DNA from: Bacteroidales bacterium
Lineage (GTDB): Bacteria > Bacteroidota > Bacteroidia > Bacteroidales > WCHB1-69
Direction: 5' to 3'
Assembly: GCA_012519525.1 (NCBI GenBank)
Contig: JAAYQB010000010.1
Coordinates: 1 to 7,182 of the forward strand
DNA length: 7,182 nucleotides
Shown: positions 1-6,082 of the stretch, piece by piece
Layout of the letters: every line of letters begins with the position of its first letter
How positions within the stretch are numbered: the stretch's first letter is position 1
Made by a program: the position numbers and the translations under genes
Notes under the pieces: model-generated
Database searches by the model: none
Seen by the model: only the letters and a program-made list of their open reading frames with translations
Told to the model about the DNA's origin: nothing

Positions 1-12
1 AGTATAAAACTA

Positions 13-42
13 TTGAAAGTATTAAAAAAATGTATATTTTTG
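13..42 (+). promoter_or_regulatory. Candidate Bacteroidota-type promoter (distal) for the M20 gene
   Basis: TATTTTTG at 35-42 fits the Bacteroidota -7 element TAnnTTTG. A TTG at 13-15 lies 19 bases upstream, close to the usual spacing of the -33 TTG element. Transcription would start near position 49, leaving a leader of about 140 bases before the ATG at 187. The region is so rich in A and T that this motif can arise by chance, so the call rests on the paired elements only. Confidence 0.3.
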
Positions 43-97
43 CAATGTTAAAGATAAAGTTCTTTTTAAAATAAAAATATTAACAAATAAAAAAAAC

Positions 98-117
98 TGT
101 CCTAATATAGGGGGACA
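98..117. repeat. Short dyad TGTCC-N10-GGACA in the leader
   Basis: TGTCC at 98-102 is mirrored by GGACA at 113-117 with a 10-base spacer. An alternative inner pairing is CCTA (101-104) with TAGG (108-111). It is the only GC-containing island in an otherwise almost pure A/T leader. It could be an operator, a small hairpin in the 5' untranslated region, or the worn end of an insertion sequence, since ends with TGTCC-like tips occur in several transposon families. Nothing here separates these possibilities. Confidence 0.35.
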
Positions 118-146
118 CTTAAATAGTTATTTAAAAATAAATGTTA

Positions 147-154
147 TATTTTTG
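147..154 (+). promoter_or_regulatory. Candidate -7 element (proximal) for the M20 gene
   Basis: TATTTTTG matches TAnnTTTG and would give a start near 161 and a leader of about 26 bases before the ATG at 187, a usual length. No TTG is present at the expected -33 spacing, so this is half a promoter by sequence. It competes with the better-paired site at 13-42. Confidence 0.25.
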
Positions 155-186
155 TGAAAAAATACCAAATCTATTAAAAACAAAAA

Positions 187-1641
187 ATGATGTTCTACTT
201 ATTAAATAACAAAACGTTAAAAATCATCGGTTTTACTATCTTGTTATTCTTACACTGCTTTCTTAGTATTTTTTCTCTGCAAGCACAAAGAACCAAATCT
301 TCACAACACTCCCCTGCCGTTTTATTTTTAAGCGAATATATCAGTATTCCTTCCGAAACAGGGAATGAAAATGCTGCCGCTACATTTTTAATGGAAAATT
401 TTAAAGCAAAAGGATTCCATATTCAAATAATAACAGATAGTATTGGCTGTGTCAATTTTGCTGCATCACTCTATCCTTTAGAGAACATCAAGCCAAATAT
501 TGTGTTTTTAAATCATATGGACGTTGTCCCTGTAGGTGACACTACTTTGTGGATTTATCCTCCTTATAGTGGAACTATTGCAAAGGGAAAAGTATGGGGT
601 CGCGGCACTTTGGACAATAAGGGCATAGCTGTTATGCAAATTTTTGCTGTTGAAAAATTTATTGATTTAGCAAAAAAAACCGATTTACCCTATAATGTTA
701 CCATACTATGTGTTTCGGGAGAAGAAACGGGAGGAAAAAATGGAAGTGCCATTGTTTCAAAAAATTTTAAAGAAAATTTTAATCCTGTTGTAGTAATAGG
801 TGAAGGTGGTGCAGGAATGAAAAACATTAATTTTTTATCAAGACATAAATCTTTTTTTGGAATTTCAATCACCGAAAAGACCTTGCTGTGGCTAAAACTT
901 AACTATAAAGTTCAAATAGTAGGACATGCTTCTATAGCAGGACAAGAATATGCCTATAAAGGACTAATAAATGGATTACAAAAACTTACAAACAAAAATC
1001 AGCCTATTATGATGACAGAAGAAGCAAAACTAATGCTGACTTCTATAGGAAAAGAAATGGGAGGTATAAAAGGATATGTTTTTAAAAATTTAGAAAAAAA
1101 AATATATCGCTCATCATTGAAAAGACACGTAAATAGGAATCCGGTAATAGAATCACTTTTATGTAATAATATTACTATTACTAATATTAATAGCGAAAAC
1201 TATACTCCTAATCAAATCAATATGGAAGTAAATGCTACGCTTGATTGTCGTTTGCTGCCTAGTGTTAAACCTGAAGATATTATTCAAGAAATACATAACT
1301 GTATTAATGACTCTTTATTAAAAATCACTATTCTTAACTCCGGCTGTTTATCTCAAACAAGCTATCCTGAATTTTATTTTGAAAAATTAGCAGCTTCTAT
1401 TAAAAAAGTATTTACAAATGCAGAAGTATATCCCATGCTTTTACCTGCTTCTACCGACAATTCCTATTATCGTGATGCATGCCCCGTGTATGGCATTAAT
1501 CCCATGATTATCTCCAATCATCAATTACAATCTATACATAACTATAATGAACATATAGATATAGAAGACATAGAAAAAGGCATTTTAGTATTTGAAGAAT
1601 TCTTAAATTTACTACTTTTACCTCAGAGTAGTGATCTTTAA
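187..1641 (+). CDS. Exported M20-family metallohydrolase (carboxypeptidase S / PM20D1-like)
   Basis: This is a 484-residue zinc-dependent amidohydrolase or peptidase of family M20, closest in motif layout to the carboxypeptidase S / PM20D1 group. Residues 11-33 are a hydrophobic signal segment followed by LQAQ, so export is likely; the Cys at 24 is not in a lipobox. The metal site is visible in order: H110 and D112 in NHMDVVPVG, D143 in WGRGTLDNKG, the catalytic and metal Glu pair 179-180 in VSGEETGG, E206 in IGEGG, and H451 in the terminal HNYNEH motif. The lid or dimerisation domain (about 230-345) carries the conserved GHAS at 246-249. All key residues are present, so the enzyme should be active. 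Substrate cannot be read from the sequence; small peptides or N-acyl amino acids are the family's range. A second ATG directly follows the first, so the start may be one codon later. It stands alone and converges with smpB. Confidence 0.9.
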   Translation: MMFYLLNNKTLKIIGFTILLFLHCFLSIFSLQAQRTKSSQHSPAVLFLSEYISIPSETGNENAAATFLMENFKAKGFHIQIITDSIGCVNFAASLYPLENIKPNIVFLNHMDVVPVGDTTLWIYPPYSGTIAKGKVWGRGTLDNKGIAVMQIFAVEKFIDLAKKTDLPYNVTILCVSGEETGGKNGSAIVSKNFKENFNPVVVIGEGGAGMKNINFLSRHKSFFGISITEKTLLWLKLNYKVQIVGHASIAGQEYAYKGLINGLQKLTNKNQPIMMTEEAKLMLTSIGKEMGGIKGYVFKNLEKKIYRSSLKRHVNRNPVIESLLCNNITITNINSENYTPNQINMEVNATLDCRLLPSVKPEDIIQEIHNCINDSLLKITILNSGCLSQTSYPEFYFEKLAASIKKVFTNAEVYPMLLPASTDNSYYRDACPVYGINPMIISNHQLQSIHNYNEHIDIEDIEKGILVFEEFLNLLLLPQSSDL

Positions 1642-1702
1642 TACTGTTCCAAAAAGTCCGCAAAAATTCAAAATATTTATATTTATAAAAAGATAATTTT
1701 GT

Positions 1703-2167
1703 TTATTCTTCATTTCTTTCTTTTGCACGACGGATATCTTTTTCTTTAATAGCATCGCGCTTATCGTACATTTTTTTCCCACGTGCAAGATAAACATCTA
1801 TTTTAGCTAACCCATTTTCATTTATAAACAATAAAGTGGGTATAATAGTCGTACCGTTATCTTTCAATTTAGATTGCAATTTTTTAAGCTCTCGTTTTGT
1901 CAATAAGAGTTTTCTATCTCGTTTCGGTTCATGGTTATTATAACTCCCTTGTAAATATTCAGCTACATGCAATCCTCGTATCCATAATTCATTTTCAATA
2001 AAAAGACAATAAGCGTCTGTGAGATTAGCTTTTCCTGCTCTGATTGATTTTATTTCGGTTCCTGTAAGTACAATACCGGCGGTGTATTTCGTAAGAAGGA
2101 AATATTCGTATTCTGCCTTACGATTTTTAATATTAATAATTGTACTTTTTTCTTTTCTTTTAGTCAT
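1703..2167 (-). CDS. smpB: SsrA-binding protein SmpB
   Basis: SmpB binds tmRNA and brings it to stalled ribosomes for trans-translation, in the cytoplasm. From the ATG at 2167 it is 154 residues, the usual family length. Hallmarks are plain: GIVLTGTEIKSIR and ANLTDAYC in the beta-barrel core, a NHEPKRDRKLLL stretch, GTTIIPTLLF, and the basic tail ARGKKMYDKRDAIKEKD, which is the part that enters the decoding centre. An in-frame TTG at 2176 would add three residues; I prefer the ATG because it begins MTKRKEK, a normal SmpB start, and no ribosome-binding site favours the TTG. It lies 39 bp after dsbD, likely the last gene of that transcript, and ends 61 bp from the convergent M20 gene. The tmRNA gene itself is not in the window. 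Confidence 0.95.
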   Translation of the reverse strand: MTKRKEKSTIINIKNRKAEYEYFLLTKYTAGIVLTGTEIKSIRAGKANLTDAYCLFIENELWIRGLHVAEYLQGSYNNHEPKRDRKLLLTKRELKKLQSKLKDNGTTIIPTLLFINENGLAKIDVYLARGKKMYDKRDAIKEKDIRRAKERNEE

Positions 2168-2206
2168 CGTATACAATAAAATCTAACAAGTAAACATCGT
2201 ACGCAA

Positions 2207-4279
2207 TTATTTTTGCTTTTTAAAATTAGTCAATCCTTCTTCCAAAAATCTCACAAAATTATCTATGCTTAAGTCAAACACTTGTGTTTCTTCTGTTAAA
2301 AGATTTCCTTCTGCATCCATTATTACATACAATGGTTGAGCATTAATATTGAAATGTGTGATTTGATAGTTCAAATTCTTCTTTCCTAAAGTTTTGATTA
2401 TCTTCCCATTATCACCGACAACCCACTCTTCCTCAGGAAGTTTTATTGTATTCACATCGGCATATAAAGCTACCATAATGTATTCATTCTGCAAAATAGG
2501 TTTCACACGCTCATTTACCCATACACTTTCTTCCATTTTTCGACAATTGGCACATGTTTTTCCCGTAAAATCTACGAATAGCGGTTTATTAACTTTTTTA
2601 GCATAGGCTTTTGCTTCTTCTAAGTCGAAGAAACCTTCAAATCCAACAGGCAAATGAAGGACATCGGCATATTTTCTATCAGCCGGAAGACTTGACGCTT
2701 TAGCAGTTCCACCACTATACTCAACAATAGTACGTTCAATATTAAAATCTTGAGTCGTCATTGGTGGAATATATCCCGACAGCGCTTTTAAAGGTGCTCC
2801 CCATAAACCCGGAATCATATACACTACAAAAGAAAATGTTATTAGTGATAAAAATAATCGGTAAACGGATATGCTTTCTACAGGGGAATCACCTTTGAAT
2901 CTTAATTTTCCTAACAAATAAAAACCTAACAATGAAAACGTTACTATCCATAAAGCCAAATAGGTTTCTCTATCAAGCAATCTCCAATTTGCACTTAAAT
3001 CTGCCATTGAAAGGAATTTTAATCCTAAAGCTATTTCAAGAAAACCAAAAACAATTTTCACCGTATTCAACCAACTTCCCGACCTCATTCTTCCTATCAT
3101 AGATGGAAAAATTGCCAAAAGTGTAAAAGGCAAAGCAAAACCGAGAGCAAATCCTACCATAGAAATAAAAAACACTAAGCTATCGCTTGAACCTGACGCC
3201 AATTCAATAAGAGCTGCTCCTAATATAGGTCCTGTACAAGAAAAAGATACCAATACAGTAGTTAAAGCTATAAAAAAAGACCCTAAATATCCACCTTTAT
3301 CCGAGTGTTGATCCGACTTATTAATCCATGAAGCCGGTAGTGTAATGTCAAATAATCCAAAAAATGAAAAAGCAAATATCATAAAAATAACAAAGAATAT
3401 CACATTGGGTATCCAGTGAGTACTTATGATATACATGGCATCTTTTCCTAAAAGTAATGTCAATAGAAGCCCCAAAGCTGCAAAAATAAATATAATGGAA
3501 CCTCCAAAAAAGTATGCCTGCTTCAAACCTTGTTTTCTGGATCTTTCTTCTTTCATAAAGAAACTAACAGTCATAGGAATCATAGGAAAAACACAAGGTG
3601 TAATTAACGCCAATAAACCGGCTCCAAAAGAAACTAAAAACACCAACCACCAAGATTTTTCTTTTGTAGCACTTCCTACATGCACTGCTTTATCCGTTGT
3701 CGTATTTTTTTTAACTACATTTATTGTTTCTTTAGCGATGGAAGTATCTGTTGCTGTTTCAACATTTTCACCTTTTACTTTTTCTTCGTTTACTTCTTCT
3801 ATTGCTTTCGGACAACCTTTGATTTTAAAAGAAAAATCATCTCCTGCCATTACACATTTCCCCTCAGTACAAGCTTGAGCATCAACTGTAGCTTCTATTA
3901 CAAAATCCTTTTCGGATAATACTTCTATTTTTTGTGTAAAAATAATAGGGGATTTTTCAAAATACCTATCGGTACCAAATTCATCGGTAATTTCTACATA
4001 AGACGGCTCTGTAGTTTTTCCAACTAATTTATAAGAAGAAGACGGTTCGTAAGTAAATACTGTTTGCTGTGTAAGTCCTTTTGTGTTATATTGAGAATAC
4101 AAATGCCATCCCTTATCAACCACTGCAGTTATCTGAATTTCAACAATATTTTCTTTTATTACTTTAGTCTTATAAGTCCATTTTACAGGTTGAGACAATT
4201 GAGCAAACGAAGCTAATGTATAAACCATTAGCAATAATATAAATGTAATTCTTCTTAATTTTTTAATCCAAAGTGTCAT
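2207..4279 (-). CDS. dsbD: Thiol:disulfide interchange protein DsbD (protein-disulfide reductase)
   Basis: DsbD carries electrons from cytoplasmic thioredoxin across the inner membrane to periplasmic thiol proteins. All three modules are present in 690 residues. Residues 1-26 are a signal peptide (basic start, hydrophobic core, ASFAQ). The N-terminal Ig-like domain runs to about 157, with the redox pair C137 and C142. A charged, Thr/Glu/Lys-rich linker fills about 157-207. The membrane domain (about 209-492) has roughly eight hydrophobic segments, with its cysteines at C229 (TPCVFPMIP) and C348 (SFSCTGP). The C-terminal thioredoxin domain (about 540-690) has active site CANC (576-579) and the cis-Pro loop at P649. 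The six cysteines match the three redox pairs of the family; C156 is extra. It sits 44 bp after folK and 39 bp before smpB. Bacteroidota annotations sometimes name such proteins cytochrome c biogenesis proteins, but the module set fits DsbD best. Confidence 0.93.
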   Translation of the reverse strand: MTLWIKKLRRITFILLLMVYTLASFAQLSQPVKWTYKTKVIKENIVEIQITAVVDKGWHLYSQYNTKGLTQQTVFTYEPSSSYKLVGKTTEPSYVEITDEFGTDRYFEKSPIIFTQKIEVLSEKDFVIEATVDAQACTEGKCVMAGDDFSFKIKGCPKAIEEVNEEKVKGENVETATDTSIAKETINVVKKNTTTDKAVHVGSATKEKSWWLVFLVSFGAGLLALITPCVFPMIPMTVSFFMKEERSRKQGLKQAYFFGGSIIFIFAALGLLLTLLLGKDAMYIISTHWIPNVIFFVIFMIFAFSFFGLFDITLPASWINKSDQHSDKGGYLGSFFIALTTVLVSFSCTGPILGAALIELASGSSDSLVFFISMVGFALGFALPFTLLAIFPSMIGRMRSGSWLNTVKIVFGFLEIALGLKFLSMADLSANWRLLDRETYLALWIVTFSLLGFYLLGKLRFKGDSPVESISVYRLFLSLITFSFVVYMIPGLWGAPLKALSGYIPPMTTQDFNIERTIVEYSGGTAKASSLPADRKYADVLHLPVGFEGFFDLEEAKAYAKKVNKPLFVDFTGKTCANCRKMEESVWVNERVKPILQNEYIMVALYADVNTIKLPEEEWVVGDNGKIIKTLGKKNLNYQITHFNINAQPLYVIMDAEGNLLTEETQVFDLSIDNFVRFLEEGLTNFKKQK

Positions 4280-4295
4280 ATCAATATTTTTTTTG

Positions 4296-4303
4296 CAAAA
4301 ATA
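4296..4303 (-). promoter_or_regulatory. Candidate -7 element ahead of dsbD
   Basis: Read on the minus strand this is TATTTTTG, matching TAnnTTTG, in the 44-bp gap between folK and dsbD. It would start transcription near 4289, leaving only about 10 bases before the dsbD ATG at 4279. No TTG sits at the expected -33 distance. Weak evidence for an internal promoter; the gap is almost pure A/T and chance matches are likely. Confidence 0.2.
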
Positions 4304-4323
4304 TATTTTTTTATTATGTAAAA

Positions 4324-4824
4324 TTATAAATTAATTATTTTCACTAACGATTGATCGGGACATTCGTTTATAAGTTGTGTTACACTTTTATGTAAAACAG
4401 GATGTATATAGCTATGCGCTATTTCGGCAAGAGGCTGTAACACAAACATTCTTTCACTCACAAGAGGATGTGGAATAATTAATTCCTCGGTATTTATAAT
4501 TAAATTATTATAGAAAATAATATCTATATCCACACTTCTATCTTGATAAGTAACGGATGTATTTCTTTCTCTTCCAAATTTTTGTTCTATTTGTTGATTT
4601 TTTTTTATAGAATCAAAAGGATTTAATTGGGTTCTAACATGCAGAGCTATATTAATAAAAGAATGTTGAGACTGAAATCCCCATGGTTCACTTTCATAAA
4701 AATTAGATTGTTGAATTATTTTTCCAATCTGACTTTCAATGACTTGGAAAACTGCCGTAAATTTACTAATGGTATTATTAAGATTTCCTCCGACAAGCAA
4801 ATAAATATCATTGTAGTTTTCCAT
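4324..4824 (-). CDS. folK: 2-amino-4-hydroxy-6-hydroxymethyldihydropteridine diphosphokinase (HPPK)
   Basis: HPPK transfers pyrophosphate from ATP to 6-hydroxymethyl-7,8-dihydropterin, the step before dihydropteroate synthase in folate synthesis, in the cytoplasm. At 166 residues it is close to the usual 160. Family signatures are seen in order: LLVGGNLNN near the start (9-17), YESEPWGF (43-50) followed by FIN (56-58) in the pterin-binding loop region, GRERN (84-88), RSVDIDIIFY (96-105) with the two magnesium-binding Asp at 99 and 101, and IPHPLVSERMFVLQPLAEIA (117-136). No key residue is missing. It is a single-domain protein with no FolB or FolP fusion. The start ATG lies inside the end of hutI, overlapping by 17 bp, which suggests translational coupling; dsbD follows 44 bp later. 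Confidence 0.95.
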   Translation of the reverse strand: MENYNDIYLLVGGNLNNTISKFTAVFQVIESQIGKIIQQSNFYESEPWGFQSQHSFINIALHVRTQLNPFDSIKKNQQIEQKFGRERNTSVTYQDRSVDIDIIFYNNLIINTEELIIPHPLVSERMFVLQPLAEIAHSYIHPVLHKSVTQLINECPDQSLVKIINL

Positions 4825-6046
4825 TTAGAATTACTCTTTCAACTTTATTATTTCCATAAGAATAAGGCATATACTCGTATGTAGGGATTTTTTTTGTAAT
4901 AAATACATTAGCTATTTTTCCTCTTGTTATGCTTCCTAAAGTATCACTACAATCCATTGCATAAGCACTATTTAAAGTAGTAGCATTAATTGCCTCTTCC
5001 GGTAGCATATGATATTGAATACATGCCATAGAAAGAACTAATTGCATATTCCCAGACGGTGAAGAGCCCGGATTAAAATCACTTGCCATAGCAATAGGCA
5101 AGCCGGCATTCATCATTTTTCTTACCGGCGAATGCACCATTCCAAGAAAAAAAGCGGCTCCGGGTAAAACAGTTGGCATTGTTTCCGAATGAAGTAAACT
5201 CGAAATTTCTGCATCACCTACGTACTCTAAATGGTCAACAGACAAAGCATTGTATTTGACTCCTACCTGCACTCCTCCCGAAAAATCCAACTCATTAGCA
5301 TGTATTTTAGGACGTAATCCATATTTCATTCCTTCCATTAGCATACGTTCGGTTTCTTCAACAGTGAAAAAGCCTTTATCGCAAAACACATCTATAAAAT
5401 CTGCAAGTCCCTCTCCGGCAACCATCGGAATCATTTCGTTGATAATCAAATCTACATATTCTTTTTGTCGTCCTTTATATTCAGCAGGAACGGCATGAGC
5501 TCCTAAAAATGTTGCTTTTATTGTTAATTCCGATTTTTCTTTTAATCTGCGAATAACACGCAACATTTTTAATTCGTTTTGAGTGTCTAATCCATAGCCA
5601 CTCTTGATTTCAACGGCTCCGGTTCCATAGTTCTTAATTTCTTCCAATCGTTCCCATGCAGACTCAAATAAATCATCTTCGGACATATTACGCAATCGTT
5701 GTACCGAATTGAGAATACCCCCACCCCGTTTGGCAATTTCTTCATACGATAAACCTTTGATTTTGTCTATGTACTCTATTTCTCTACTGTTAGCATAAAC
5801 AATGTGTGTGTGAGAATCACAAAAACAAGGAAACACCATTTTACCTTCCGCATCTATCACTTCAGTAGCTTGTTGAGCTTCTAAACTAAGATTACTCATT
5901 TCGCCGTAATCATGGATTTTATTATTTTTAATTAATAACCATGCTTTTTTCAATGTATTCAATTCCTGCATTTTAACTCCCGCCCTATAGGGAATGCATT
6001 CGTTTTCTACTTGAATAAGTTCTTTAATGTTTTTTATTAGAAACAT
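4808..6046 (-). CDS. hutI: Imidazolonepropionase (histidine degradation)
   Basis: HutI hydrolyses 4-imidazolone-5-propanoate to N-formimino-L-glutamate, the third step of histidine breakdown, in the cytoplasm. The 412-residue length is typical. It is an amidohydrolase-fold enzyme: the HxH metal pair is H79 and H81 in CDSHTHIVYA, further metal ligands are H249 (IHANELDFSGG), H272 (SVDHLEY) and D323 (ASDFNPGSSPSGNM), and E252 is the likely catalytic Glu. Substrate-pocket motifs SREIEY, GGGILNSV, EIKSGYGLD and FLGAHAVP are all present. C74 and C76 flank the strand before HTH; small residues are more usual at 74. The ATG at 6046 begins 36 bp after the stop of the upstream surface-protein gene, in an AT-rich gap with no clear promoter. 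No hutH, hutU or formiminotransferase gene is visible, so any other pathway genes are elsewhere. Confidence 0.96.
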   Translation of the reverse strand: MFLIKNIKELIQVENECIPYRAGVKMQELNTLKKAWLLIKNNKIHDYGEMSNLSLEAQQATEVIDAEGKMVFPCFCDSHTHIVYANSREIEYIDKIKGLSYEEIAKRGGGILNSVQRLRNMSEDDLFESAWERLEEIKNYGTGAVEIKSGYGLDTQNELKMLRVIRRLKEKSELTIKATFLGAHAVPAEYKGRQKEYVDLIINEMIPMVAGEGLADFIDVFCDKGFFTVEETERMLMEGMKYGLRPKIHANELDFSGGVQVGVKYNALSVDHLEYVGDAEISSLLHSETMPTVLPGAAFFLGMVHSPVRKMMNAGLPIAMASDFNPGSSPSGNMQLVLSMACIQYHMLPEEAINATTLNSAYAMDCSDTLGSITRGKIANVFITKKIPTYEYMPYSYGNNKVERVILNGKLQ

Positions 6047-6082
6047 AATAAGATATTGCTATTTAAGTAAAGTTAAGATTTT

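Noticed and set aside
1..186. Possible small gene or RNA in the leader
   Set aside because: No open frame of useful size, no tRNA-like or riboswitch-like structure; only A/T runs, the dyad and the candidate promoter motifs.
1676..1689. TTTATA-TT-TATAAA palindrome between the convergent M20 and smpB genes as a terminator
   Set aside because: The stem is only A/T with a two-base loop and no GC content, too weak to call an intrinsic terminator in such an A/T-rich gap.
2168..2176. TTG start three codons upstream for smpB
   Set aside because: The ATG at 2167 gives a normal SmpB N-terminus, and nothing favours a rare start codon before it.
3426..3919. Plus-strand open frames opposite dsbD
   Set aside because: They lie antisense to well-conserved DsbD coding sequence, their translations show no recognisable domain, and they are low-complexity Phe/Ser-rich mirrors of the membrane and linker codons.
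5250..5498. Plus-strand open frame inside hutI
   Set aside because: It is the antisense of the conserved HANELDFSGG region of HutI and has no support of its own.
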